In this document: one piece after another, positions 36,175-48,946 of the stretch | Layout of the letters: the number at the start of each line of letters is the position of its first letter | Numbering within the stretch: the stretch's first letter is position 1 | Origin: Rhynchonema sp. JSB1_4 | Taxonomy: Eukaryota; Nematoda; Chromadorea; Monhysterida; Xyalidae | NCBI GenBank assembly: GCA_030248065.1 | Contig: JASAMV010005142.1 | Location: 1-64,000 of the forward strand | Length of the DNA stretch: 64,000 nt | Reading direction: 5' to 3' | Made by a program: the position numbers and the translations under genes | Notes under the pieces: model-generated | Database searches by the model: none | Told to the model about the DNA's origin: nothing | Seen by the model: the letters and a program-made list of their open reading frames with translations, nothing else

Positions 36175-38782
36175 TTTCCCTAACAGCCGGATATGTTGTA
36201 ATTCACAAAACGCGCGACCATGTGACAAAGAGCGACGATGTCTCACAACCCATTTAACCCCATTAACACCCCATGCCATGTGCCAGTGAGGGGACGAACC
36301 AAATCGTTCTCCAGATGTTGAAAATGTTAGAAAAAAACAAAAGAATAGCAGGATAGAGGCGCGTGTCGAGGAGCCATAGGTTCGGGAAATAATGCAAAAC
36401 GCGCAATTTGTGATGCAGAAATTACACAGTGGTTGGTGGTTACAGGAGAGCGGTAATTGTGCCTTGATGTGTCCTTAATTGGTGACCAAAGTAGTCGTTG
36501 GCTTGGGTTTGGGAAAAAATGGCGGGCACAGATGATTTGAGGAGAAAGCGGGACAAGCCGAACTGATATTCAAGTAGGCAACAAATAGACCAGGGAGTGA
36601 AACATCAGCTCAGCTGCTACCGCATGCATCTAGTATCTGTAAATGGAACGAACGTTTTTGAAAGGCTTCTAAACCAGAGCATATTTACAAATTGGATCAG
36701 AGGAAGATCTGTCTACGGAACGGTCGTACAAAAGCAGCAAATCTTCAACTTGGCTTGATATGATGCGATCAAAGGGCCTTCGGTCAGAAAACTCGGCATC
36801 GAAACAACCCCAGAACTAAAAAGCCGCCAACGGCTTCGTTTTGTCTTTATTGTCTCATACAGTTGGAGCAGCTCATTATAAAATTTTCTTACATGCTGGA
36901 AAACGAGAAGCTTCGATTGCACAGAGACATTCGAGCTTCCACAAACAAATAGCTGAAGGATATTTCGGCTCGTTTGGGCCACAATTTTGGTCCAGGGTTT
37001 GGTTTGTGTTATTGACAGAATCTGGCTCCCATGGCTTCACAACAAGCGCGCAGTGCATTTTACAACATTAGTAGCTCCAGTCAGAGGTTCACAAAATTTT
37101 CGCGGTGAAAATTTTCACGAGCAAATATACGAATGCAGGCAGTACATTACATGCATAAGTGCCTGAACATGACAGCATGCATGTGACATATAGATTTATG
37201 AGTCACGCCTGCGTGGTGCGTGCAGATATGTTGAGGACTTTGCAATTTTGTATGCCAAATTTAGAAACAAGTCGGATTTGTTGAGAAATGTGATTTTTGT
37301 TGCCCATTTTCGACCAGCTGTGACCACAGGCACGGGCGGTGCACCAGGTCATCGTCAGTGCAAATGCACCAGTTGGCCACGTGATGCCTAATAGACCCAT
37401 AGAGCTAATAGCTAAAGGAATTCCCTTTCTCAATCAGGCACAAAATCTGCAAAGCATAATTGCAACAGCTCCGACACCAAACATGTTTCCGACCAAATGC
37501 GCGCTAATGATGATGTATGAACCGAGAACATTATTGAATTATGCATGGAATACATACATTGTTGAAGTGAAACATCAATGGAGTGGACGGACAGCCGGCG
37601 GGCAGCAATTAGCGCTAACACATTTTGGGATACATTTGAGGGGTTGTTGGGGGGCATAAAATCTGCATATGCTTCTTGTTGGCAAAATCACGCATGAACG
37701 CTGTTAAGTGGGGGCCTATTTCCAGATACTTGGGTTATACTTTTGGTGCCAGGCCTTATCGGTAGGACTTATCATTGGTTCAGAACAGATAATGTTGTCT
37801 GTTGTCCACTCTAAATGACCATATATCTTTCGAACCCTGAAACCACATGAAATCGCAGCAGTCCGGAAATTCCAATAAATCCTTATGCGACAAATAAGCT
37901 GCAGGCTACGGATTTTGGATTTGGGATGAATAATAAATAAGCAACACACTCATCATCAAGCAGAATGAGTGTCGAGATTACGATTAAGGTTGCAGCTCGC
38001 TCTCACTGAATGCAGCTAATTTGGTCACAAAAAAAATCGGCACAAATAAATTTGAACATGATCACATTATGGTACAACACATGTTCGCATCTTGATTACG
38101 GTGAATTTGGCAAAAAAGGTATTGTTGCACCATGCAGGCGCTGAAATGTACCGGTTCACGCAGCACGGTTTACCACGTGAAAGCAGCAAACTGCGTAGAA
38201 TTTCTGGCTCGTACTTAATTACAACAACAATAGTGAGTCCAAAACAAAACAGGTGTCCGCAGGTGAATATTTGGGTCCCAAACGGCTCATGATATGGGTC
38301 AAAAGCGCGCGTACCGGGCCCAATAATGTCATTTCACAACACAATATCCCCACGAACGCAAAATGGTGCACGAAACAGCGGGAGGGCCACCACCACTTTC
38401 AAGGAGTGTTCCACTTTTTGGGATGGTGAATTTTTTCAGTCCCGGGAACCTGGGAGGGTCTATTATTACAACACGGTGGGAAGTGGATGGTAACGTTCAG
38501 GCGTATAGTTGGGTACCGTTTTTACACATAGGCAGGTTACTTCAAGGCCCTGAAAGTTCAGTTTTGGTACTCAAAAATGGTACCCATTTAACACAGGAAC
38601 ACACCCGTAATAATAGCAGGTCCCACCCATTGCGTAACCTACAGAAAAGAACAGAAGGTTGAAATTCGAGCCCGGCAACAACACAAGCTCAGCAGAAATT
38701 CGAAAAGTGTCTGGCGTGGGGCCCTTGCTGCCCACAGAATTGCATTTGGCGTTTTTTGTTCGGTGACGCTGGTTGAATGGGG
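36175..38782. other. Gene-poor stretch
   Basis: No supported gene. It contains TGATGTTTCA on the minus strand at 36598 and 37568, and an inverted copy of the GCACTGACGATGA repeat at 37334-37385. A 99-codon plus-strand frame at 38363-38662 has an ATG but no recognised domain. Confidence 0.35.
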
Positions 38783-38982
38783 AGGGGGTCACGCAGCACA
38801 TTTTTTTCGGAAATCAGAACGACGAGGCGTTGATCAGTTTGAAGAGAAAGTGGGCGGAGGATCTGCATTCGAGTCCCAGTCGAAGACAGCAACTTTTTAC
38901 TCACAGAGGATTCCAGAATGTGTTCATACGTTTGGTTTTAAAAAACGAAGTGATGCAAAAAAAAACGCTGCGGCGGATATAA
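38783..38982 (+). CDS. Possible exon of an unrecognised gene
   Basis: After a tolerable acceptor (tcacgcag at about 38795) a frame reads HIFFGNQNDEALISLKRKW, then a Ser/Arg/Gln stretch, ending in a stop at 38980-38982. The composition is protein-like and charged. I found no partner exon, and the family is unknown. It may be chance. Confidence 0.2.
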
Positions 38983-41178
38983 AAAAGCGAGGTGCGCAAA
39001 CTCAATCGTGACTCATGCGAATCTGTTGTTCATTTTGCCAAAACGCCTAGTTTCAGAACTTTGACCATAGCCTATCGAAATCATGAACAAAATAATGTAA
39101 TGCTAAAAATGAAGCATAAGTGGACACACGGGGCTCAGTGGTACACGGCCGAATTGAAACATCATAGACAAAGTGAACAACAACTGTCTGGATAGCAAAA
39201 ACGGGCCGGATTGTGGAATGAAACTACTATGCCGTTCAAAAAATTGACAAAATAATTTTTGGCACTCGCTCATTGAGAAAAACTCTAAAAGCAGAACCGT
39301 CGTCGTACACAATGATGCACGGTACGATGAAAACACGCCATAATAATGTGTACAAATGGATGTCAAATGTACCGCACCGACCACCTACTGTATATATGTA
39401 CATGTAGTGTTGCTTGCGTACATAATTGCCCAGCGCAAGTTACTGATGATGGAAAGACATATTTTGAAAACGATAAGAAAGAATAATAACGCTATGAAGT
39501 GGCACGTTGGGGAGGCTAACGGCATGCAGTCTTCCATTAGTAACATGTGCAATATTTTCGGAAGGAGGGAAGGTAATATGAATGCGGGTCTTCAGCACAC
39601 TCTGGCCTGTGTCGTTGACAAAACACACAAGGCGACAGCTAAAAGATGTTATGTCGCGCTGAGGTACAACGACATGATGGTAAACACTTGAAAACGGTGG
39701 CCGCTGTTCACTCCGGGTTGTGATAGGACAAAAATATTTTGGGTCACACTTTACAAAAATGCAATTAGAATGAAATTACGTTAGTATTTCCAAAAAAATT
39801 TTGGCGCAGATTTCAGTTGCGCCTTTTCTATCCATCCATCATAGAAAGCTGAGATTCTAGAGCAGCTTTGTTACACCAGAATCTTGTTCAACTGTGGTTG
39901 AGGTGCTTTTCTGCCTTCAGCGAGTTTGCAGAATTGCGGTGCGAACAAAGTTATCTTGATCAAATCTTGCCGAGGTACCAAAAGAAGCTTCTTTTGAAAG
40001 CCGTCGCCTAACATAACCAGCGAAGAAATCGAACACTTGCACGGCACATATTGAATCGGAAATCACGGCTGAAATTTGATTTTGAACATTATCCTTGAGC
40101 TAAATCAAATTCTGGCTTCACTTTTGACTTGTATAATACCACTGTTTGCATTCGTAGTTTTTGCGTGCATGCAGGAGTGTTTTTTGAGTGGAAGATCGAA
40201 TCATTTGTGATCAAATTAGTAAATTAAATTTGAATTGTAGGGATGTCGGAGAGCAAAAAAAGCACATCTGCTTTCAAAACGCACACAGAATACAACAAGA
40301 GAGAAAAGGTAGGGCCACGCCACTTCAACAAAATCAGCTCCAGAAATATTGACCCGGGATCCCGATTCCCACAGGGGTCAATGTGCATACGCAACGCACT
40401 CTCGACACAAACAAAAGACCCAACTCACAAAAAGTGCTAATTGACATGACAAGTATTGTAGTTGACACTTTGGTGAGTGCTGGACAATGTCAAGGACACA
40501 ATATGTCACAATTTGGTGTGCTAAAACTGGACAATGTTCGAATCTGAATAATAATAATGAATAGAAGTAATTATCTGATTCGTGGGCGAAAAGTGTGAGG
40601 GAAGTGGCGTGACAATACAATCGAAAACGGCAATCTTATGGCAACAAACGAAGAATACATAGGTAGAGCATGCGTTGCTTAATAAAATCCGGTAAATTTT
40701 GAACATATCAGAAATAGAAAATCAAGATATTTTAAAGAGGAAAATAATCTTCAGTTCAGTAACAGCAACGAGAAAAAACCAATTTTAACGGACCTAACAC
40801 ACATATTTCGTGACTGAAAGCAGACATGCGAAAAGAAATCAATTATTAATTCAGATCAATTTGAATCAATTGCGCACGTCTCTTCGATTATGCCCATTTA
40901 CAGTTATCGTTGCAGTTAGGCCTTCATAAACTTTTTAAAACTCTTTTTCAACGGGAAGTTATCAGTGCACAAGCTGGTATACAGTCATAAACGTTTTCTT
41001 TCAGAAAAAAATCCTGTACCAAAGACCATTGCATTCTTGCAGTTTCTCTTGTTGACTTGACTGGTGGATCAATTGGTGAAAAAGATGAAATACTACAATC
41101 AATGGAGCCCAGAACTCGCATGAGGAGGTCATAAATTTCTGAATGTGAAACAAAGCGTGTAAAAGAGCAGTTTCCTGC
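38983..41178. other. Gene-poor stretch
   Basis: No recognised gene. At 40243 an ATG opens MSESKKSTSAFKTHTEYNKR and meets a donor-like GTAGGG at about 40309, so a small first coding exon is possible but unsupported. One TGATGTTTCA copy lies on the minus strand at 39155. Confidence 0.3.
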
Positions 41179-41180
41179 TT

Positions 41181-41523
41181 AGGGCGCCCTTAGTCATAGT
41201 GGAAAATGGAAATGGAAATGCAAAAAATATTCTATGTCCAAGTTTTCCATTTCTATTTCCATTATGACTAAGGGCATACTGGAAAATGGAAATGGAAATG
41301 AAACAAAACATTTTCTGTGTGAAATCTGACCAATCAGCTGCCGAGAATTGGGTGGAACAGAAAATGTTTTTGTCACATGTCAAAACATGACTGCTGCAGT
41401 TTCATTTCCATTTTCCATTTTCCAATATGCCCTTAGTCATAATGGAAATGGAAATGGAAAACTTGGACATAGATTATTTTTTGCATTTCCATTTCCATTT
41501 TCCACTATGACTAAGGGCGCCCT
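41181..41523. mobile_element. 343-bp palindromic MITE with nested sub-palindromes
   Basis: Both ends carry AGGGCGCCCT. Long arms rich in GGAAATGGAAATGG pair across the whole element, and each arm is itself a smaller palindrome (CTTAGTCATAGTGGAAAATG against CATTATGACTAAGGG). The loop lies at about 41320-41400. Pairing is close to perfect, which suggests recent origin or gene conversion. Confidence 0.85.
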
Positions 41524-43968
41524 TAGCCATGCGTGCTGTATTTTGGTATATACCATCTTTCGCTTTAGTCCCCCACACAATGATTCAACCGTCATCGGAT
41601 GCAACAAGTATTGCAGTTGGCTCATTTTGAGTACCACAACAGACTTTAGTACTTTATGCATCTTGCAAGCAGGGTTGGACCCCAACATTTGTTGTGTACC
41701 GCCCGTGCCCCATTAGCAATGTGGTTAATTGATTGTAATTCAAGTTGACAGTTGCGCAGATTGATGTGATCTGTGTGCATATGACTTTGTATTCAAGTCA
41801 ATTTTTTGCACCATCAACATTTAAGATGTGTCGGAGTACATATGTACATATTTTGTTACGCGCATACCAGCTAAACAAGTGTTGCTTTTCTGTGTGTCTC
41901 ATTTTGAATGGGTATGTACTTCTACGTATGTTCGATGCCGGATCCAGCAATTGCTACAGATTTCCTGAATCAACAGGGAATGATCAGCAAATGTGTCAAC
42001 GAACCGAACGCCAAAAATAATAGCTACTTGGGGTCAACACACGCACGAATCAAAGTGACCAACTATATGTAGAACTCCAGAACACTTGGGTTCTTTATTT
42101 AATCAACAATACAGTATCGTCGAAGTACAGTACAGTACAGTATAGCCGCTTTTGCACCACCTGCATACCAACAAATGGGGGTTATTGGACGCAAAAACTA
42201 CAGAAATATACGTAGTGGGTATGTACAAAAAATAAATTAACAGGTAGCTGCCAATAATAAAACTTTCCTTCGGCATGCTTGGATAAGAAAGCGGAACGGC
42301 TTGGTATAGATAGAACCGTGGCTATTTCTGGAAGGGTACGGTACTAATGCCCAGCGAAACATTTTCTGTTCGAAACCTCCGAATACGCTTTCATTCAAAT
42401 CTCAATCACTCCTGTTTTTTACTTTTGAAGTAAAACAATACAGCAGTGTGCACCGGAATTACCCACGTAAAGCCCCGAGCGCTCTAAGCAGCATTTTGAC
42501 ATTCTGCGGCCATATTTGGACCTGATTCTAAACGCGGTAAAACAACCAAGCGTGGTGTAACCGAAAGCTTTTATATGTTGATTGCTGCCAAACTGATTAG
42601 TAACGATTTTGTCAAGTTTACAGTCGCTTAAAAAGATGACGCGTTGGACTGGTCCCGGAAAATAAGTCCACAGGTCAAGGGGGTTTAAGTGGAAAATTTT
42701 CTACTTAGAGCTCCCGAGGGCTCTGTTCCCGGGGGCTTTGTGTATGTTTCGGAAATCCACCAGACCCAGCATCAGAATCAAATTACGATTATCGGCTAGC
42801 AAACTGAACTGCCCAACCCTGAGCTGTCATGTCACCTCACCCTTGGTTAGAAACCAATGTTAATTCGAATTCTCTGCGCAAAAAAGGAATCGCTGATCCA
42901 ATTATTTGCATCAGCAGACGTTTGGGCGCCATACACCAGGCTTTTATAACTGCGATTAAGGGATAGTAAAAGAGCCAATGCTGTCCACTTGCAACTACGG
43001 GCAACCTGAATCATTGTTTTTTGCTACATGACGGTGAAATATTGTTACACGCCAGAAACACAGACGTGAAAATAAAGATAGTGATTTGCGTCGTCGTTTG
43101 TGGTCCGGTCGTCGTTACTTTTTGTCAGAAAGTGTACCACACGCATTAAGTGTGCTCCATGGCAGTTTATTGACAGCCCAGTCGGATCATTTTTTGGAAA
43201 TGAAATCCGTAAAAATCATAGCGATGACAGTGTTTAACCTATTTTTTAATATTGAGTCAGTCAGTGTCAAATTCATTTTTTTAATTAGTGTTATTCTCAC
43301 AGTTTATGTATGGCTCTATCGCAGACTCGTGCCTACGATTGACGTCCAAAGTCTGCAGCGGTGATTGATTCGGGGCTGAAAACGTTGTTTTCAATCATTG
43401 ACTTTCATAGCAGCTGTCGATGAGGGCAGGCGTGGGTGGTTAGAAACCTCCAGTCCCACAAATCATGGAATCACTTTAAATCGGAGTAACCTTTTACCGT
43501 AACTCGACCCGCTTTATTAAAAGCGATGACGTAGCTCAGCTTATGGCGGACTGTATATCAACAGAAGTGTTGTATTACCAAAGCAAAACCACGTGACAAC
43601 ATTAACATGTTATATGACCACATGATTACGCAGAAGTCTGTTTCTGCAATGTCCAACAATGTAATCTTAAATCGCAAGAAGGTACTTGACTTACCAACAA
43701 TTCAAATTTTTCGATCATGTACATATAACCACAGTGATCATATTGAATCGTGAAAAAGCCGGGGTCGAGTCATCCAAAAAACCCAAAGTCAAGCCCAGGT
43801 GCTGCTACTGTACACCAAATCGCGTGCTCTTCGGCACTACGGACACTGCGCTGTACCCCTGTCACAAAACGGGCGCTGCTGCTTGCTGTTTTATCGCAAC
43901 CGGAGAATTGAGTGAGCGACTGTCTCCAGGTCCAGTGTGGACTCAAACTGTACACTCAAGCACACATA
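41524..43968. other. No gene seen
   Basis: Contains a GTACAGTACAGTACAGTA microsatellite at about 42126. A single hAT-like end, GCCCAACCCTG, lies at about 42810 without a partner. Open frames are short and unsupported. Confidence 0.35.
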
Positions 43969-44296
43969 TAGTCCGTCCACCAGCTCATGGCACTTTGTGT
44001 TGCTGCTGGCCGACTTGTTTCCTTCCTCCACGTTCTAATGAAAGAGAAATTGAGTTTCCGAAAAAAACATTTTTGCTCCTAAATTGCTGTTTTTATGAAA
44101 TCGACGTGTTTTATAGATTTTAATTTAATTTAATTTTAAATTTGATCGAATTCAATCGTTTTCGACACATTTTATCATTTTTTTTAGTTTTTTTTGCAAA
44201 ACCGCTCACACTCAATTTCTCTTTCATTAGAACGTGGAGGAAGGGACCAAACCAGCCAGCAGCAACAGAAAGTGCCATGAGCTGGTGGACGGACTA
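43969..44296. mobile_element. MITE, TAGTCCGTCC family
   Basis: The element is 328 bp, flanked by TA (43967-43968, 44297-44298), with the same terminal repeats and AT-rich core as the copies at 15269 and 25620. Confidence 0.88.
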
Positions 44297-44298
44297 TA

Positions 44299-45484
44299 CA
44301 GTGAGCACGCAGCTGGACTTGCTTGCCGCGTTACTGGAAACGGCCTCTGTCAGTTACATAAGGAATATATAGAATCAAAGCGGCTTTTACCACAATAATT
44401 TTTCTCGTCGTAATACAGGGCATGGTTGTGTGAGTTATCACTTTAATTGGCTCCTATAGCATTGCCACCGCATTATTGTACAATACTTGTGTTTGCTGCT
44501 TGTTGTTTGACGTCACGTGAAAACCACACAGGGTACGGTGCCATGGGTAAAGGTCATGTAACGTACATAGAGTGTCATTAAGCATTACTCACTCGGTACA
44601 TTGTGACTTCACTTTGTGCACTGCTTGAAGTGGCTCCCCGCTTTCGCTATGCACAGATATGACGAAACTTATGAGTTTGCACGCAGTGATGTTACAGCCC
44701 AGCAATAAGATCTGCTGGTGGGGCTCTTTGGAGGCAAATTTGCCCGAGGCGTTCGCACGGACGAGCCCTGGCGCCTCGGTCTGTCTGCGAAAGCAGGGCG
44801 AAACAGAGCAACATTACAGCACTCCAGTACATTGCACTGCCTGTCCAATGGAGTCTGGCAATGCGCGGTTGTACAGTCATTTACCCATTCAACTGGATCA
44901 ACTTTGGAGGCAATGACTTATTATGAACTGGTAACGGTCGACCAGCCAATGGTTTTAACCATTTTTGTGGTCGGGTAGGGCATAACGTTTTGAAAGCAAA
45001 AGTTGCTTGCAGCACGTCCTGATGTGCTCGAAATCAGTGCTTCCAGCTGTCACAGGATTCAATCAAAATTTCCTATTTTTATCAAGTCATACAGTCATTA
45101 GCTTTAGAGTAAGTTCGCTCTCGCTGTTCAGTGGTTGACAAAATTACGAACATTTACGTTTGTCACTAACTTTGTTTGTTATGAAATTCGATGCTCGGGC
45201 AAATCAATTCGAGCCAAGTTCAGCATGGTTACGATAACGGGTGATGCTCAACGAACAAGTTGTTATGGGCGTTCCAGGATTAGCACAGATTCGGGATCAT
45301 GTAAACCTCAGGTTCCCCACAATCCACCATAACGATCCCGCCAAAGGCTCGAGTTCTAATTTATCCGCAGTTGCCTGCATCAATCGTTCAAAAAAAAACC
45401 TGAAAATATTTGAAACGTGACTTGTTGTTCATCCGTGTGCCCGGAAATGCACGTGACCTTCCATAAGTATAGGTGTCTGCCTGT
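44299..45484. other. No gene seen; contains a dispersed repeat
   Basis: The segment 44658-44745 closely matches 23133-23234 inside globin intron 5 (shared GATCTGCTGGTGG and TTTGGAGGCAAATTTGCC), so it is a dispersed repeat. Open frames here lack support. Confidence 0.45.
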
Positions 45485-45492
45485 GCTTTGAC

Positions 45493-46253
45493 CAGGGTTG
45501 GATTAAAAAAATTTTTATTATCGAACTTTTTTTTAACTTTTTTGAATTTTTAAAAAAATTTTTAAGATTTACTTTTTTCATTCCGGACCACAAAAATTTC
45601 GGTTATAAACGTGAAAAATTGTCGAAAATTTTTGTAAGTATATTTGTTGCACTTGAGAATATAGGAATAGTTGACACCGATCAGTTGTGTTCACAAACGG
45701 GCAGTAGCGAGGTTATATTTTTACAAGGAGCCAGATAACGTGACAATTGGCTTTGGGGATAGCCTGTCCACCATATGTACCAACATCTGTAGATTGTAGT
45801 ATAAAAAAGTGAAGGGAAAGTGAAGTCACGGGAAAGGTAAGTGATTGGCACATTTTTAAGCAAAGTTACATGAAAACAGCTGCATAACCCGCGGTGTTGG
45901 AACGATAATTTTGGACTTCAAGCAGATTTGACTTCCTGGAATAACTGAATGCGCATATAATGACGGCTGCTTGGATTGTTTAGTACAGCCACGGACTGTT
46001 TAACGTTGTAATGACCTTGTACCGATGCGAAATACAAGCGCCGCAGGCAATTTTGTGAGAAAAAAAACAAGCAGAAACATGCATAAAAACATGCATTTTC
46101 ACCAAAAAAGGGGGAAAATAATAACAAAAAGTTGTGAAATAATAAACAAAGTGAACTTACTTTTCTAATTTTTAAAAACCGAAAAAGTGGCGAACTTTGT
46201 AAAAAAAAATTTTTTTTTACAGAAAAATATTTACTTTTTTTAACCCAACCCTG
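45493..46253. mobile_element. hAT-type MITE, 761 bp, perfect 8-bp duplication
   Basis: Starts CAGGGTTGGATTAAAAAAAT and ends TTAACCCAACCCTG, flanked by identical GCTTTGAC (45485-45492, 46254-46261). It shares terminal bases but not the body with the 46441 copy. No transposase. Confidence 0.88.
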
Positions 46254-46315
46254 GCTTTGACGATAAAGGCGATATACGGCTACAGTGCCACTCGCCCATA
46301 TGTGGCAACTTCTGC

Positions 46316-46428
46316 TCGGTGCAAACATGAACCGTTTCGTTAACAGCAGGCAATGTTTCCGGTTTACACCGAGCTGACGCCAACCTTTACACCCAACTGA
46401 CCTTTACGCAGTTTCAAAATAGGCAGCA
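46316..46428. mobile_element. Partial GGTGTAAA-family MITE
   Basis: Carries GCAGGCAATGTTT and GTTTACACCGAGCTGACGCC, as at 18863-19026. The left end is eroded. Confidence 0.6.
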
Positions 46429-46440
46429 GCCTGCTTTGGC

Positions 46441-46951
46441 CAGGGTTGGGCAAAAAACGCTTTTTTTCAAAAAATCGTTTTTTTAAAAAGAAACGTTTTG
46501 TAAAAAACGTTTTTTTAAAACGCCCAGATGACCAAAATATGCCACCAAAAACATTGGAAAACGCTCATGTTGGGAAGAAAACGTGGTTAAATGAAGTAAT
46601 TCTATGTGTTCTGAGGCAAAATAAACGGGTTTCAACCCTTTTCTAGCGAGTTGTTAAGATCCCATATCAGACCCGCATCATGGGACCAACTTTGGCCGGG
46701 GTCATCACTGAAAGTCAAACTCCGTATATCGACGTATCTCGACAAAGTAAAAATTGGTCGAAAATTTTTAGAAAAAAATTGGGACAAAAAATTGATTTTC
46801 CTTGATAATCAGGGTACTTTCCCTGAAAAATCAGGGAAAATCAAGGAAATTCAGGATTTAAAAAAACGAAAAACGACCCAGGCGTTTTTTTTTTGAAAAA
46901 AAAACGTCGTTTTTTAAGAAAAAACGTCGTCGTTTTTTTTGCCCAACCCTG
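46441..46951. mobile_element. hAT-type MITE, 511 bp, perfect 8-bp duplication
   Basis: Termini are CAGGGTTGGGCAAAAAACG and GCCCAACCCTG, flanked by GCTTTGGC (46433-46440, 46952-46959). It is close to 15941-16438 over its whole length in the same orientation. Confidence 0.9.
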
Positions 46952-46959
46952 GCTTTGGC

Positions 46960-48493
46960 ACCGACCCAAATGGCTATTGTAGTCTCATTCCAGCGATAAT
47001 ATACTTGTTGATCGGATCTGATGTGACTTGCCTAATTCGTCACGCGTGATTCTTGTTTTTTAGAAGATATTTGGAAACTTATAGGAGCCACTCACTTCGT
47101 CCAGTTTAAAAGTTATTCACTTTAGGTTGGGGAACATCTTTTATGCTGATCGAAATTAGTGACCTTGAGATCCTGTGAGCCCAACAGGTATCTACTGGTG
47201 CTTGCAGAACCGGATTCGTCAACCGAGCCAAATCAGCCAATGTCAATATTCGGAATGCTCGTTTCGTGCGTGATTTCGTGAATCGAATGTTCGTTCGTTC
47301 ACTCGCTCGTCACTCAGGCGACTCGCTCGGTCACAATATAGGTTTTATAATAACAAAACAGGAATAACCCAAACAACAGGAAAGCGCAATAGGCGCACAC
47401 GGGGCACACACGAACGACGATAACAAACACAAACGTAACCGGGGACGCGAGATCTTACTTCGACCGAATTACAGTAACCCGGTCTCTTACATTGGAAAGA
47501 CCAGACGGTCAACAAGATTTGGAATGGTTAAGATGAAGGATGTGGAGGAGAATAATGACACACATAAACAGGGGTCACCAGAATGGGGATTATAACGCTA
47601 AACAAAGGTAAACAAGGCACAAAAGGTAACAATAACAGCAGTTTTACGAGAAATACAACCTAACCTAAACTAAACCCCCACTAAACAGTACTAAACTATG
47701 GGTATAATCACTATCACCGGACTACATCCCCCCTTACACAGCTTCGTTGTACCACAACGACGATTCAACAATGCGGCATTTGAGTGATCTGAACACCATG
47801 AAACAAGGTGAGAGGGGCGAATTTACAACCCAGTCAGGCCGGCACAAGGCAGGCAACAAAGCCGAGTAGCCGCTCTCCTCTATAACCGTATGCAACATAG
47901 TGACAGATGATCGTCCATTGAAGATGTAGAACAAAAAGCAGAAAGAGTGAAGAGTATTGAAACATCATCAGGGGCAGACAATGTCGAAGGCACCACCATA
48001 GAGCAGAAACCTCATGATAGTCGTAGCGGCCACACAGATGATCAGATGGAAAATGTTACTTTCGTTACCGTTACTGTGCTTTACTTTTACAGGTCGATTC
48101 TATGCCAGGCCAATCGAATGCGATGCAGTCAACTGACTATGCATGGGGAACGATCTCGGCAGTGTGTTAAAAATGGCAACCAAACGAAAAGGTACGTATA
48201 ATCACGACGACATCTCGTCGGTTGATAGGAATAGGCTTATTATGGGCCACATCCATAAGCCGATAGGGAAACTTTAATACGTACTTTCGTTGAGCACATA
48301 GTTCAGACGACAATTGTTTGAAGCCATGAACGTGCTCGCCATAGCAGCATACATATGCACGCATCGATCACGTTCCCACCATAATAATCAGTAAAATATA
48401 ATAATCGTCCATCATCCGTAGAAACATCGAAATAAACGCAGTAACGGTCAACGGTAGGAAGTAACAAAACGGCAAACGACGAATAAAATGCGG
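46960..48493. other. No supported gene
   Basis: GC-balanced sequence with a TCGTTCGTTCACTCGCTCGT patch near 47290 and one TGATGTTTCA on the minus strand at 47957. A plus-strand frame at 47947-48201 has no domain. The 3' flank of the minus-strand gene beginning at 48494 lies here. Confidence 0.35.
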
Positions 48494-48845
48494 TTACAAC
48501 TGCACACGTCCTGATCCGCTGCTCGATGCCTTAGTCTGCGACCCCGAATCAGAACTCTTCGTACGCGAGCTACTGCTTGAGCCCGAACCTTTCTGCGGAA
48601 ACGTGCGCGTGCTGCTCCCGGAGGCAGACGCTTGATCAGTATGGGTCACATTTGCCGTCGGCTGTGGCGGCGAGGGACGCGAACCACTCGGACCCGGTTG
48701 CGGTTGTTGTTGACGTTGTTGTTACCAACCAGGGGCAAAAAACAAACCCCAAAACCAAAAACCCCCAAAAAAAAAAGAAAAAAAAAAATAAAAATCACAA
48801 AAAACCACCCAACCCACCCCCCCCCCCACAAAAAACCAATACATA

Positions 48846-48893
<48 letters not shown>

Positions 48894-48904
48894 TAAACAA
48901 ACAC

Positions 48905-48946
<42 letters not shown>

